Assembly: GCA_020832455.1 (NCBI GenBank)
Contig: JAFIEQ010000002.1
Location: forward strand, 1-64,000
Direction: 5' to 3'
DNA from: Nitriliruptoraceae bacterium
GTDB lineage: Bacteria; Actinomycetota; Nitriliruptoria; Nitriliruptorales; Nitriliruptoraceae
DNA length: 64,000 nucleotides
Part shown: positions 29,776 through 39,797 of the stretch, one piece after another
Numbering within the stretch: position 1 is the stretch's first letter
Layout of the letters: every line of letters starts with the position of its first letter
Position numbers and translations under genes: made by a program
Notes under the pieces: generated by a model
What the model saw: only the letters and a program-made list of their open reading frames with translations
Databases searched by the model: none
What the model was told of the DNA's origin: nothing

Positions 29776-32673
29776 TCAACGGTTCGGGATCAGCTCGCGC
29801 AGGAACTTGCCCGTGTAGCTCGCGGCGGCGCCGGCGATGTCCTCCGGGGTCCCGGACGCGACGATCGTCCCACCGCCGGTCCCACCCTCCGGACCGAGGT
29901 CGATGAGGTGGTCCGCGGTCTTGATCACGTCGAGGTTGTGCTCGATCACGATGACCGTGTTGCCCTTCTCCACCAACCGGTGCAGCACCTCGAGCAGACG
30001 GCGGATGTCCTCGAAGTGCAGCCCGGTCGTGGGCTCGTCGAGGATGTAGACGGTCTGCCCGGTCGCCCGCTTGCGCAGCTCACTGGCGAGCTTCACCCGC
30101 TGGGCCTCGCCCCCGGACAGGGTGGTCGCCGGCTGGCCGAGACGGACGTAGCCGAGCCCGACGTCGACCAGCGTCTGCAGGTGGGAGGCGATCCGGGGGA
30201 TGTTGGCGAAGAACTCGAGCGCCTCCTCGATCGGCATCTCCAGCACCTCGGAGATGGTCTTGCCCTTGTAGTGGACCTCGAGCGTCTCCCGGTTGTAGCG
30301 ACGCCCCTTGCAGACCTCGCACGGGACGTAGACGTCGGGCAGGAAGTGCATCTCGATGCGCAGCGTCCCGTCGCCGCGACACGCCTCGCACCGGCCGCCC
30401 TTGACGTTGAACGAGAAGCGACCGGGTTGGTAGCCACGGACCTTGGCCTCGTTGGTGGTCGCGAACAGCGCACGGACGTGGTCGAACAACCCGGTGTAGG
30501 TCGCCGGGTTGGACCGCGGGGTGCGACCGATCGGGGACTGATCGACGATGACGGCCTTGTCGACCACCTCGAGTCCCTCGATGCGCTTGTGTGACCCGGG
30601 GCGCTCGCGCGAGCCGTAGACGTGCCGCATCAGCGCCTTGGAGAGGATGTCGTTGACCAGGGTCGACTTGCCGGACCCGGAGACACCGGTGACGCAGGTG
30701 AAGGTGCCGAGCGGGAAGCTCGCGTCCACATCCCGCAGGTTGTTCGCCGACGCGCCCAGGATCTCGATCGCCCTGCCGTCGCCCGGCCGGCGCTCGCTCG
30801 GGAGCGGGATGCTGCGCTCGCCGGACAGGTACGCACCGGTCAGCGACTTGCGGGTCAACCGGCGCAACTGCTCGACGGATCCGGAGTGCACGATCTCGCC
30901 ACCGTGCTCACCGGCCCCGGGGCCGATGTCGACGACGTGGTCGGCGGCATCGATGGTCGCCTCGTCGTGCTCGACCACGATCAGGGTGTTGCCGAGGTCG
31001 CGCAGCCGGATGAGCGTGTCGATGAGACGCTCGTTGTCGCGCTGGTGCAGCCCGATCGAGGGTTCGTCGAGCACGTAGAGCACCCCGACGAGGCCCGCAC
31101 CGATCTGGGTCGCGAGGCGGATGCGCTGGGCCTCCCCACCCGAGAGCGTGCCCGCCGCCCGGTCCAGGGTCAGGTACTCCAGCCCGACGTCGAGCAGGAA
31201 CCGCAGCCGCGCCCGGATCTCCTTGAGGACCCGCTCACCGATCAGCGCCTCGCGGTCGGTGAGCGCCAGCGACTCGACGAACGCGTCCGCCTCGGCCACC
31301 GACTTCGAGGTCAACGAGGCGATGTCGACCCCGCCGACGGTCACGCCGAGCACCAGCGGCTTGAGGCGGCGACCGTCGCAGGCCGGGCAGGCGACCTCGC
31401 GCATGTACTGCTGGACCTGGTCGCGGACGTGGTCGGACTCGGTCTCCTGGTGGCGTCGCTTCAGCGAGGCGATGACCCCCTCGATGCGCGCCTTGTAGGA
31501 CCGTCGACGCCCGTACCGGTTGGTGTAGGAGACCTGGACGCGCCCCTCGGCGCCGTGCAGGATCGCGTCGCGCGTCCGTTCCGAGAGCTCGCGCCACGGG
31601 GTGTCGGGCTCGTCACCGAAGTGGGTCACCACCGCGCGCAACAGCTGGCGATAGTAGTTCGACTGCGCGCCGGTCCCCCACGGCAGCACGACCCCCTCAT
31701 CGACGGAGAGGTCCTCGTCACCGAGCACGAGTTCCGGGTCGACCGTGAGCTGCGTGCCCAGCCCGGAGCAGGTGTCACAGGCACCGTAGGGCGAGTTGAA
31801 CGAGAAGTTGCGCGGTGCGAGCTGGTCGAACGACAGGCCACAGGACGCGCAGGCCAGGTGCTCGGAGAAGATCAGCTCCTCGGCTTCGGGCTCGGGCTCC
31901 CCGGCCTCACGCGCGGCGTCGATCACCTCACGGGCGGGCAGCACCTCGATCATGGCGACGCCGTCGGCGAGCTGCAGCGCCGTCTCGATCGAGTCCGACA
32001 ACCGCCGGCGCAGGTCCTGCTTCTGCACCAACCGGTCGACCACCACCTCGATGGTGTGCTTGACGTTCTTCTCGAGCTTGGGCACCTCGTCGATGCCGAA
32101 GACCTCGCCGTCGATACGCACCCGGGCGTAGCCGTCCGTCGAGAGCTGCTGGAACATCGCGGCGTGCTCGCCCTTGCGACCGCGCACCACCGGCGCCAGC
32201 ACCTGGAAGCGGGTGCCCGACGGCAGCTCGCCGACCTGGTCGACAATCTGCTCCGCGGTCTGACGCGCGATCGGCTGGCCACAGTTGGGACAGTGCGGTT
32301 GCCCGATGCGCGCGTAGAGCAGACGCAGGTAGTCGTAGATCTCCGTGATGGTGCCCACGGTCGAGCGCGGGTTGCGCGAGGTCGACTTCTGGTCGATGGA
32401 GATCGCCGGGGACAACCCGTCGATGAAGTCCACGTCCGGCTTGTCCATCTGCCCGAGGAACTGTCGGGCGTACGCCGACAGCGACTCCACGTAGCGACGC
32501 TGGCCCTCGGCGTAGATCGTGTCGAACGCCAGGCTGGACTTGCCGGAACCGGACAGGCCCGTGAACACGATCAGGCTGTCGCGCGGCAGGTCGAGGTCGA
32601 CGTCCTTGAGGTTGTGCTCCCGGGCACCGCGCACGGTGATGGTGTCGCGATGGGAGGCGCGGGGTGCGGCCAC
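29776..32673 (-). CDS. uvrA: excinuclease ABC subunit A
   Basis: [58 protein letters not shown]; zinc fingers; GTG/ATG start about 32673. Confidence 0.97.
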   Translation of the reverse strand: MAAPRASHRDTITVRGAREHNLKDVDLDLPRDSLIVFTGLSGSGKSSLAFDTIYAEGQRRYVESLSAYARQFLGQMDKPDVDFIDGLSPAISIDQKSTSRNPRSTVGTITEIYDYLRLLYARIGQPHCPNCGQPIARQTAEQIVDQVGELPSGTRFQVLAPVVRGRKGEHAAMFQQLSTDGYARVRIDGEVFGIDEVPKLEKNVKHTIEVVVDRLVQKQDLRRRLSDSIETALQLADGVAMIEVLPAREVIDAAREAGEPEPEAEELIFSEHLACASCGLSFDQLAPRNFSFNSPYGACDTCSGLGTQLTVDPELVLGDEDLSVDEGVVLPWGTGAQSNYYRQLLRAVVTHFGDEPDTPWRELSERTRDAILHGAEGRVQVSYTNRYGRRRSYKARIEGVIASLKRRHQETESDHVRDQVQQYMREVACPACDGRRLKPLVLGVTVGGVDIASLTSKSVAEADAFVESLALTDREALIGERVLKEIRARLRFLLDVGLEYLTLDRAAGTLSGGEAQRIRLATQIGAGLVGVLYVLDEPSIGLHQRDNERLIDTLIRLRDLGNTLIVVEHDEATIDAADHVVDIGPGAGEHGGEIVHSGSVEQLRRLTRKSLTGAYLSGERSIPLPSERRPGDGRAIEILGASANNLRDVDASFPLGTFTCVTGVSGSGKSTLVNDILSKALMRHVYGSRERPGSHKRIEGLEVVDKAVIVDQSPIGRTPRSNPATYTGLFDHVRALFATTNEAKVRGYQPGRFSFNVKGGRCEACRGDGTLRIEMHFLPDVYVPCEVCKGRRYNRETLEVHYKGKTISEVLEMPIEEALEFFANIPRIASHLQTLVDVGLGYVRLGQPATTLSGGEAQRVKLASELRKRATGQTVYILDEPTTGLHFEDIRRLLEVLHRLVEKGNTVIVIEHNLDVIKTADHLIDLGPEGGTGGGTIVASGTPEDIAGAAASYTGKFLRELIPNR

Positions 32674-33053
32674 AGCAGCTTCCTCGGTGATGGGTTGGAC
32701 GACCCCGGCACACGCATGGTCCGCACACCGCGGGACCATGGCGCCGTCCGGAGGCGACGCAGGGACCCCGCGGCCGGGGCCGCGACGGGATCGACGGGAC
32801 GTGAAACATCCGGAGCGCGTCGGCCGGTGGGATCGCGTCAGCGTATCGATGCCCATCCTAGCCCCGTCCGGCGTCCCGGGTCGAACGTCTGTTCGCACCG
32901 GGGCCGGGGGCGATCCGGACGACATCGGGACCGCCCGCGCCGCGGATGCGAGCAGCGGACGGCCCCCACCGGGCGCCGGTCACCGGTCGGCCCCCGTTAG
33001 GCTCGGGCGGTACCCGGGACGACCCGGGGTCCGATCCCCCGTGAGGAGGTCAC

Positions 33054-34067
33054 GTGCGCATCGCCGTGTTCAGCACCAGGCCCTACGACCGTCGCTTCCT
33101 CGACGCGGAGGCGGCGAACCACCCCGAGCTCGAGCTCACCTTCCTCGAGGCGAGACTCGATGCGACCACCGCCAGCCTCGCCGACGGGCACGACGCGGTG
33201 TGCGCCTTCGTCAACGACGACCTCAGTGCCCCGGTGCTGGACGCGCTCGCCGGGTCCGGCGTGCGACTGGTCACGATGCGGTGTGCCGGGTTCAACAACG
33301 TCGACCTCGAGGCAGCACGGCGCAACCACATCACGGTGACCCGCGTGCCCGCCTACTCCCCCTACGCGGTCGCGGAGCACACCGTGGCGCTGATGCTGGC
33401 CGTCGAACGTCGCCTGCACCGGGCCTACAACCGGGTCCGTGAGGGCAACTTCGCCCTGGAGGGCCTGCTCGGCTTCGACCTCCGGAACAAGCGCGTCGGC
33501 ATCATCGGGACCGGGAAGATCGGCCAGATCGTCGCCCGGATCATGCGCGGGTTCGGCTGCTCGCTGCGCGCCTACGACCCGTTCCCCAACGACGAGGTGC
33601 GCGACTACGGCGTGCGCTACGTGGACCTCGACACGATGTTCGCCGAGTGCGACGTGATCACGCTGCACTGCCCGCTCACGCCGGAGACCCACCACCTCAT
33701 CGACGAGGCGGCACTGAACAAGATGAAGCCCGGCGTGATGATCGTGAACACCTCCCGCGGGGCGCTGATCGACACCCGCGCGGCGATCGAGGCGCTCAAG
33801 GACGGCCGGATCGGCAACCTCGCACTGGACGTCTACGAGGAGGAGGGCGACCTGTTCTTCGAGGACCTGTCCGACAAGGTCATCCAGGACGACGTCTTCT
33901 CGCGGCTGCTCACCTTCCCCAACGTGTTCATCACCGCCCACCAGGCGTTCTTCACCGAGGAGGCGCTGACCAACATCGCCCAGACGACCCTCGGCAACGC
34001 GAGCGTCTTCGCCCGCGACGAGCGCTCCGGGAACGAACTGACCCCCGAGGAGATCCGCGGTGCCTGA
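33054..34067 (+). CDS. D-2-hydroxyacid (D-lactate-like) dehydrogenase
   Basis: [30 protein letters not shown]-type C-terminus. Confidence 0.9.
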   Translation: MRIAVFSTRPYDRRFLDAEAANHPELELTFLEARLDATTASLADGHDAVCAFVNDDLSAPVLDALAGSGVRLVTMRCAGFNNVDLEAARRNHITVTRVPAYSPYAVAEHTVALMLAVERRLHRAYNRVREGNFALEGLLGFDLRNKRVGIIGTGKIGQIVARIMRGFGCSLRAYDPFPNDEVRDYGVRYVDLDTMFAECDVITLHCPLTPETHHLIDEAALNKMKPGVMIVNTSRGALIDTRAAIEALKDGRIGNLALDVYEEEGDLFFEDLSDKVIQDDVFSRLLTFPNVFITAHQAFFTEEALTNIAQTTLGNASVFARDERSGNELTPEEIRGA

Positions 34068-34713
34068 GTACACCGGCCACGTCGAACCGGATGGCGAGTG
34101 GCAGGACCGACGCGACGGCGACGTCCTGATCCGCAAGCTCGCCGTCGAGGAGTTCGACAACAACGTCTACGTGGTCGTCGACACCATCAGCGGCCGCGCG
34201 CTGCTGATCGACGTGGCCGCCCGACCGGAGCGCCTCGCCGATGCGGTGGCCGGCTTCGAGGTCGTCGCCGCGGTCCAGACCCACGGCCACTGGGACCACG
34301 TCCGGGCGTGGGACGGGGTCCGCGACGAGCAGGGCATCGAGGTCTGGGGGCACCAGGCGGATGATCCGCTCTTCCCCCGGCCGGTCGACCGGGCGCTCGC
34401 GGGTGGGGAGCGCATCTCGCTCGGCGGCGTCGAGGTCGAGGTCATCCACCTGCCCGGGCACACCCCGGGTTCGCTGCTCTTCCTCGTCGAGGGCGCCGAG
34501 CGGCCGCACCTGTTCAGCGGGGACACGTTGTTCCCCGGCGGTCACGGACGGACAACATCCGACGAGGACCACGAACTCATCATGGACGGCCTCGAAGAGC
34601 AGATCTTCGGGCGGCTCCCCGATGACACGTGGGTCTACCCGGGCCACGGGGACGACACGACGCTCGGAGCCGAGCGTCCCCATCTCGCGGAGTGGCGCGA
34701 ACGCGGCTGGTGA
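34060..34713 (+). CDS. MBL-fold metallo-hydrolase; chimera of host 5' part (34060-34530) and element-supplied 3' part (34531-34713)
   Basis: [35 protein letters not shown]; homologous alternative 3' end found at 43263-43445. Confidence 0.9.
   Translation: MPEYTGHVEPDGEWQDRRDGDVLIRKLAVEEFDNNVYVVVDTISGRALLIDVAARPERLADAVAGFEVVAAVQTHGHWDHVRAWDGVRDEQGIEVWGHQADDPLFPRPVDRALAGGERISLGGVEVEVIHLPGHTPGSLLFLVEGAERPHLFSGDTLFPGGHGRTTSDEDHELIMDGLEEQIFGRLPDDTWVYPGHGDDTTLGAERPHLAEWRERGW
34531..34547. repeat. attL core, ttccccggcggtcacgg
   Basis: Identical to 43263-43279. Confidence 0.9.
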
Positions 34714-34715
34714 GC

Positions 34716-34746
34716 CGTTGCCCTCCGCACCACCTGGAGGGCAACG
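34716..34746 (+). promoter_or_regulatory. 11-bp perfect hairpin cgttgccctcc-gcaccacct-ggagggcaacg spanning the SD of the first element ORF
   Basis: Read directly; stop of MBL at 34713, SD-like ggagg 34736-34740, ATG 34748. Confidence 0.6.
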
Positions 34747-34747
34747 C

Positions 34748-35041
34748 ATGAGCGAAGCACAGGAAGTCCACGAACCGGACTCGACGGCCGTCACGATGCT
34801 CGAGCAAGGGCTAGTGACGTTGCTGGCGAACATGCCGTTCGGCGCGAACGCAGCCAACCCCGACCACCCACACGAGACGTTCGCCCGGATGCATGAGGAC
34901 GACCCCGTCTATCTGCTCGGTGGCTTGCAGCGGATCGCGTGGACCGCTGACGCGCTGCGGACCGACTACGACCGGGAGCTCTCGGCATACCACGAGCAGG
35001 AGCGGACGCGGCTGCGGTTGGCCGGAGAGCAGTCGGCATGA
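34748..35041 (+). CDS. hypothetical protein (element cargo)
   Basis: 97-aa MSEAQEVHEPDST...; SD ggagg; ORF overlaps next by 4 bp. Confidence 0.6.
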   Translation: MSEAQEVHEPDSTAVTMLEQGLVTLLANMPFGANAANPDHPHETFARMHEDDPVYLLGGLQRIAWTADALRTDYDRELSAYHEQERTRLRLAGEQSA

Positions 35042-35280
35042 GCGATACCAACGCACCCGGCCCGCTCACGACGAACCTCGCCGCCGGATCGGTCAGCGCC
35101 GCCCGCGCCGCTGCGCTGACCCACGCACGGCGGGCCGTCGAGCTGCTCGAGGGGATCGAGGCGGGCGAGCCGCTGAAGTTCGCGACCGACGACGACCCGT
35201 CCATCGTGCTCTCTCGAGCCGCCGCGGCGCTGGGCGAGGCCGAAGCGATCGCGTTCGCTCGTGAGCGCCACGCCAGGTAG
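35038..35280 (+). CDS. hypothetical protein (element cargo)
   Basis: 80 aa, ATGA overlap with previous ORF. Confidence 0.55.
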   Translation: MSDTNAPGPLTTNLAAGSVSAARAAALTHARRAVELLEGIEAGEPLKFATDDDPSIVLSRAAAALGEAEAIAFARERHAR

Positions 35281-35328
35281 GCGCACCCCGAGCACCCGGA
35301 CCCCCGTCACCTGGTGGCGGGGGTCCGC

Positions 35329-35592
35329 TCATGCAGCCTCGGACGCACGACGTTCACGCTGCAGCTTCTGACGCTGCCCCGGCGACAGGCCGCCCCACAC
35401 ACCGTCGCGGTGCCCCTCCACCAACGCCAGCTCGAGACACGGGACGCGGACCGGGCACCGTTCGCACGTCGCCTTGGCGTCGGCGATCGCTGCCGTCGTG
35501 TCGGCGCCCTTGCCCTCCGGGAACCACGGGTCGTAGTCGGCGGTGGCTTGGCCCCGGCACGCCGCCCGTTCCTGCCACCCGACGTCGCTCAC
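35329..35592 (-). CDS. WhiB-family Fe-S transcriptional regulator
   Basis: C..., CERCPVRVPCLELAL, GVWGGLSPGQR; four-Cys WhiB pattern. Confidence 0.9.
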   Translation of the reverse strand: MSDVGWQERAACRGQATADYDPWFPEGKGADTTAAIADAKATCERCPVRVPCLELALVEGHRDGVWGGLSPGQRQKLQRERRASEAA

Positions 35593-35828
35593 GACGCCGC
35601 CGCACGGCGCTCCCACATCCGTGCACGGATCGGGTCGAGCCCGTCCTCGACCGGGCCGCAGTCACGTAGATGGTTCACCAGCGTCGCAACCGTCCCCATG
35701 TCGAACCCCGGGTCCACATCGGCACGCTTCGCGAACGTGACCAACGACCTGGCCATCGACATCGAAGCCGGGTTCGACCGGTACGTGAACCGGCGAGCCA
35801 ACGTCCGGCACCGCTCCTCGTTGGTCAT
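35589..35828 (-). CDS. hypothetical protein
   Basis: MTNEERCRTLARRF...; overlaps WhiB start by 4 bp, minus-strand operon. Confidence 0.55.
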   Translation of the reverse strand: MTNEERCRTLARRFTYRSNPASMSMARSLVTFAKRADVDPGFDMGTVATLVNHLRDCGPVEDGLDPIRARMWERRAAAS

Positions 35829-36073
35829 CGCGCACCCCCACGGAGAAGCTCGTCCAGCTCCGCATCGGTGACGCCGGCCTCCGCGCCCGGCGCCCCACCG
35901 ATCTGCTCGACCAGGGCGCGCAGCTCGCGGTGCGCCGCCGGGGTCGCGTACGCAGGGATCTCGCCGTCGTCCAGGTGCTTCGCGAGCATGACCGCCTGAG
36001 ACGCGAGCACCTGCGCCTCGGTCCCGAGGCTGGTCGCCTTGATGAGGCGACGTACCGCCGTGGCGATCTTCAC
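35825..36073 (-). CDS. hypothetical protein
   Basis: 82 aa; ATGA-type overlap with following ORF. Confidence 0.55.
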   Translation of the reverse strand: MKIATAVRRLIKATSLGTEAQVLASQAVMLAKHLDDGEIPAYATPAAHRELRALVEQIGGAPGAEAGVTDAELDELLRGGAR

Positions 36074-36194
36074 GATGCACCTTCAGGTCGGGAACGCTTT
36101 TTTCCTGCCGTGGGGACGGTTACCGATGGCGCGGAGTCATGGCCGGATCGGGTGCAGCCCGTGGTCGACCCCCCGCCCACCCTCCGCGCCCGCG

Positions 36195-36680
36195 TCACTT
36201 GCGCGACGCGGCCAGCTCGTCGGCCAACAGCTGGTGACGCCACGCCGTCTCGGCTGCACGCCACTTCGCGCTCGCCCGGTGCAGCACCTCGCGTGCCAGG
36301 TCACGTTCGCTGTTCAGTTCGTCCAGGACCTCACGAGCCTTGCGCAGACGCCGAGGGCCCTTGGGGTCGGTGAACATCTGACCGAGCTTGTTCACCATCA
36401 CGGGGCCGGCGTCCTGGGCGGCGCGCTCGGCGAGCGCGGCGGCCTGCCACTGTTCGTCGATCCGCTCGAACGCCGCTGCGGCGATGTCTCGAGCTTCGGC
36501 CAGCTCGACCACTTCGGCGGGCGGTTCGGGGTCGGGGCCGGTGTTGGGGGTGCGTGGCGGGAACGCCTCGTTGTACTCGCGGCTGGTCCACGGTCCGTAG
36601 TGGCCGGAGACCTCGTAGAGCCGGGCCGTGCGTGCGTCGACGTGCGGGTCGACGGGCTGGGTCTTGGTTCGGGTTGCCAT
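36195..36680 (-). CDS. hypothetical protein, probable alpha-helical/coiled coil
   Basis: ORF 36195..36695, likely start MATRTKTQPV. Confidence 0.55.
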   Translation of the reverse strand: MATRTKTQPVDPHVDARTARLYEVSGHYGPWTSREYNEAFPPRTPNTGPDPEPPAEVVELAEARDIAAAAFERIDEQWQAAALAERAAQDAGPVMVNKLGQMFTDPKGPRRLRKAREVLDELNSERDLAREVLHRASAKWRAAETAWRHQLLADELAASRK

Positions 36681-36691
36681 GGTTGCTCCTG

Positions 36692-36907
36692 TCACGCCTG
36701 GGTTCCGACGACGGTCCAGGTGGGCTCGGCCCTGGTGCCGGTGTTGATGTAGAGCACCGCGTTGGTGGCGTCGATCAGCAGTGCCCCGCGGTGTGCGACG
36801 CCGGCCAACGTCTGCTCCTCGGCGACGTTGGACGGTGTCCCGTCCACGGTGTAGGTGCCGACGAGTTCCGACCCCTCGATGATGTTTCCGCCTTCGATGA
36901 CTGCCAT
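36692..36907 (-). CDS. small phage decoration/head-fibre-like protein
   Basis: 71 aa MAVIEGGNIIEGSELVGTYTVDGTPSN...DATNAVLYINTGTRAEPTWTVVGTQA, resembling phage head-associated small proteins; lies next to head protease. Confidence 0.5.
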   Translation of the reverse strand: MAVIEGGNIIEGSELVGTYTVDGTPSNVAEEQTLAGVAHRGALLIDATNAVLYINTGTRAEPTWTVVGTQA

Positions 36908-36921
36908 TGGTGTGCCTTCCG

Positions 36922-37560
36922 TCAGGTGGTTGGGATGCCGTGCGAGGTCGCGACGAACTGCGCGTACAGCGCGGTTCCGTCGACGTTGTCGGTGTGGCGG
37001 GACGGCTCGATGACCTCGTCGGCCAGGCCGGCGGTGACGGCCTGACGGGCGTCGAACCACGTCTCGGCGGCCATGAGCTTCAGGTAGCTCGCGGGGGTGC
37101 GCCCGGACCGGTTCGCGTAGATCTTCGCGATGACGTCGTCCTGGCGGTCGAGCAGCGCCGCGAACGTGCGCATCTCGTCGCCGTCACCCATCGCGAGGCC
37201 CCACGCCCGGTGGATCATCATCTGTGCCCCGCCGAGCATGACGCGCCGGTCGCCCGCCTGGGCGATCACCGACGCGATCGACGCAGCGACACCGGTCACC
37301 CTTGTGGTGACGTGCGCGGGGTGGGCACGCAGCGCGTTGTACAGCGCCACCCCGTCGAACACGTCCCCGCCGGGCGAGTTGATCTCGACCCGGATGCGCG
37401 GCGAGTCGATGGCGTCCAGGTCGCGGGTGAACTCGTCGGAGCCGAGCACCTCGTCGAAGACACGCACGACGGTGGTGTCGGTCTCGGCACGGTTGTGGAT
37501 CGTGTACCACGCGGTGCGAGGTAGGCGGGCGGTGGCCCGGTTGCGGGCGGACAGGTCCAT
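36922..37560 (-). CDS. ClpP-like phage head maturation protease (S14)
   Basis: INSPGGDVFDGVALYNALRAH, TGVAASIASVIAQAGDRRVMLGGAQMMIHRAW (Ser/His catalytic context). Confidence 0.85.
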   Translation of the reverse strand: MDLSARNRATARLPRTAWYTIHNRAETDTTVVRVFDEVLGSDEFTRDLDAIDSPRIRVEINSPGGDVFDGVALYNALRAHPAHVTTRVTGVAASIASVIAQAGDRRVMLGGAQMMIHRAWGLAMGDGDEMRTFAALLDRQDDVIAKIYANRSGRTPASYLKLMAAETWFDARQAVTAGLADEVIEPSRHTDNVDGTALYAQFVATSHGIPTT

Positions 37561-37568
37561 CGGGGCTC

Positions 37569-38117
37569 CTAGTTGCGGTTGCGGTGCGCGGCGGCCATGT
37601 ACGCGGCCGCGAACCCGGCCTCGTAGTCGCGGGCGTCGTGCTCGTTGGCGACGTAGCCGTCCAGGTCGACGGGGTCGAGCTGGGCGAGGTGGCGGCACTC
37701 GTGCGCGGCGGTGCGCATCGCCTGACGGACCGGGAGGTCCATGCGGATCAGCACCGCGGGCGGGTCGCCACGTAGGGCCCGGCCGGCCAGGTTGTCCGGC
37801 CCGTCGAACTGCTCGAGCTCGTCGCCGCCGAACTCGTCACGGTGCGCCCGGTCGGCGGCCGTCTCGTGACGGAACCAGCGGACCTCGGGCCGGTCGATGC
37901 CGAGCAGGGACACCACCGCGGAGACGACCGCGCCGACGGCCTGCACGGTGTCGGTGGGGACGATGGGCCGGCCGACCTCGGTGTAGGTAGCGGTGCGGTC
38001 CGAGTAGCCGAGCTGGGACATCGCCTGACGACGGTCGAGGTCGTTGCAGGTGTCGATGAACCGGCGGTACTCGTCGCCGATGATGAACCGGATGTACTCG
38101 TCGTGAGGCTCGATCAT
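37569..38117 (-). CDS. HExxH putative metallopeptidase-like protein
   Basis: AMRTAAHECRHLAQLD; start MIEPHDEYIRF. Confidence 0.6.
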   Translation of the reverse strand: MIEPHDEYIRFIIGDEYRRFIDTCNDLDRRQAMSQLGYSDRTATYTEVGRPIVPTDTVQAVGAVVSAVVSLLGIDRPEVRWFRHETAADRAHRDEFGGDELEQFDGPDNLAGRALRGDPPAVLIRMDLPVRQAMRTAAHECRHLAQLDPVDLDGYVANEHDARDYEAGFAAAYMAAAHRNRN

Positions 38118-38509
38118 GCGGCGTTCCTCCGTGCGGCTTCGGCGGTCACCGCGTCGGCGTCGAGCAGCCATCGGCCCGCGGCCTGGACGCCACCGAGGTC
38201 GGGGGCGAGGTTGCGGACCTGGCGTTGCGAGAGGTTGAGCATTCGGGCGGCCTCGGCGATGTCGACGTGTCCGGATGATGCCGAGGCGTCGACCACGGCC
38301 GTTTCCGCGTTGCCGACCACGGAAGTGCGCCATCCTTCGGCGGCCGCGTGCAGCGCGGCGACGGCGGCGAGCATCCGTGCCCGGTCGGGTTCGGGGAGAC
38401 GGTCGAACCGGCCCTGACGGTGTGCGTCGGTCGCGAGCCGGGACAGGATCGCGGCGGGAAGCCCCTCGATGACGGCGCCGTGCCGGATCAGCGGGACCGG
38501 GGCGCTCAT
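38114..38509 (-). CDS. HTH DNA-binding protein (excisionase/MerR-like HTH)
   Basis: VDIAEAARMLNLSQRQVRNLAPDLGGVQAAGRWLLDADAV. Confidence 0.65.
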   Translation of the reverse strand: MSAPVPLIRHGAVIEGLPAAILSRLATDAHRQGRFDRLPEPDRARMLAAVAALHAAAEGWRTSVVGNAETAVVDASASSGHVDIAEAARMLNLSQRQVRNLAPDLGGVQAAGRWLLDADAVTAEAARRNAA

Positions 38510-38572
38510 CGGTCGCCCTCCCCGTCGTCGCTCGTGCTTCCCACGAGGTCGGTTGCAGGGTTGCTGCGGGGC

Positions 38573-38735
38573 ACCCTCACGAACGGCCCCCCTAAAGGGG
38601 GGCACGTTCGCGTGAGGGTCAGGCGCGTGAGGGTCGTGAGGGTCCCGTGAGGGGTCTCGTGAGGGTGTTGTGGGGCATCGGGCGGTTCCGTGAGGGCACA
38701 CGTCCGAAACGGGTGCGTGAGGGGGTGCGTGAGGG
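38573..38735. repeat. CGTGAGGG iteron-like array plus hairpin; candidate replication origin or regulator-binding region
   Basis: CGTGAGGG at 38611, 38626, 38635, 38646, 38658, 38689, 38716, 38728; inverted copy CCCTCACG at 38574; stem GCCCCCC-TAAA-GGGGGGC at 38586-38603. Confidence 0.7.
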
Positions 38736-39797
38736 TCATCCGGCCACCTCAAGCGCGGTCGTGGCAGGCAGGTACAGCGCCGGGATTCCCGCGGCCGGAT
38801 CGCCTTCCCGCTTGCGTGCGAGCTGCCTGCCGGTCAGCCCCTCAAGGCGACGCCGTGCACGCTCCACGTTGGCGCGTGAGGGGTCGGGGTCGCCCGTGAG
38901 GGCCTGGGCCATGGTCCGGGCGGTAATGCCCTTGACGGCGGCGTTGAGGATCGTGAGCGGGTCGGGTTTGTCGACGGTGGAGGTGACCCCGGCGTCGTGG
39001 TCGTGCATGAGCTGCCAAGGGCCGACCAGCTCGGCCGGTTGCTTGAGGTGGGTCAGCTCCACGATGGGGTCTCCGGCCGCACCCCAGAGCAGCACGACCG
39101 ATCCGGCGCCTGCCGTGATCCATGCCGAGCCGTAGACGTCGGCGAGGCCGGTGGGCTTGCGGTTGTCGCCGGATGCTTTGCGTTGGTGGTGGAGGCCCAT
39201 CGTCTCGATGTCGGCGGCGACCAGGTGCTGAAGTGCGACGTTCAGGGCGGATCCGACCTCAGGTTTCTCGAGGCCGGGGGCGACGTCCTTCAGGCTGTCG
39301 ATGACGACCGTGCCGACGCCGTAGTGGTCAGCCATCGACGCGAGCCGTTCCGGGTCGGTGGTCAGGTCGAACGGGAGCGGGCCGCGCCACACGATTAGGT
39401 TCCGGTCGAGCTGGCGCCGGTCCTCCTCGCTGACCATCCGTCGTAGTGACCGGGCTGCCTGCCGTGGCCGGTCCGCCGCGATGTAGAGCGTCGGCCGGTC
39501 GTCGGCCTCGACCGGGAGGCCCAGGAGCTGCCCGTCGAGCACGCCGGCACGTCGGAGCACGGCCTGTTGCCCAAGGGTGGTCTTGCCGACGCCGGGAGGG
39601 CCGCAGACGAGCAGCGGTTCACCCTTGGACCAGATGACGTCGTTCCCGTCGCCCCAGACGGCGGGGACGCCGTCGGGCTGGTCGAGCACGAACGCGCCGC
39701 CGGGCTGGTGGCGGTCGAAGCTCGGCGCTGGTTCCGGGTCGGCGTGGCGCAGGGCTGACGTTGCGAGTTGGTCGAGGTCGAGGGGGGCGGCGCTCAT
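38736..39797 (-). CDS. RepA/RecA-like AAA ATPase (replicative-helicase-type)
   Basis: LLVCGPPGVGKTTLGQQAVL Walker A, TVVIDSLKDV Walker B; 353 aa. Confidence 0.8.
   Translation of the reverse strand: MSAAPLDLDQLATSALRHADPEPAPSFDRHQPGGAFVLDQPDGVPAVWGDGNDVIWSKGEPLLVCGPPGVGKTTLGQQAVLRRAGVLDGQLLGLPVEADDRPTLYIAADRPRQAARSLRRMVSEEDRRQLDRNLIVWRGPLPFDLTTDPERLASMADHYGVGTVVIDSLKDVAPGLEKPEVGSALNVALQHLVAADIETMGLHHQRKASGDNRKPTGLADVYGSAWITAGAGSVVLLWGAAGDPIVELTHLKQPAELVGPWQLMHDHDAGVTSTVDKPDPLTILNAAVKGITARTMAQALTGDPDPSRANVERARRRLEGLTGRQLARKREGDPAAGIPALYLPATTALEVAG

Noticed and set aside
26496-33000. Plus-strand ORFs 26496..28571 and 30622..33000
   Set aside because: Antisense to uvrC and uvrA; no recognisable motifs.
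38573-38735. The CGTGAGGG repeats as a CRISPR array
   Set aside because: Repeats are only 8 bp with 1-23 bp irregular spacing, no constant repeat/spacer structure and no cas genes in the window.
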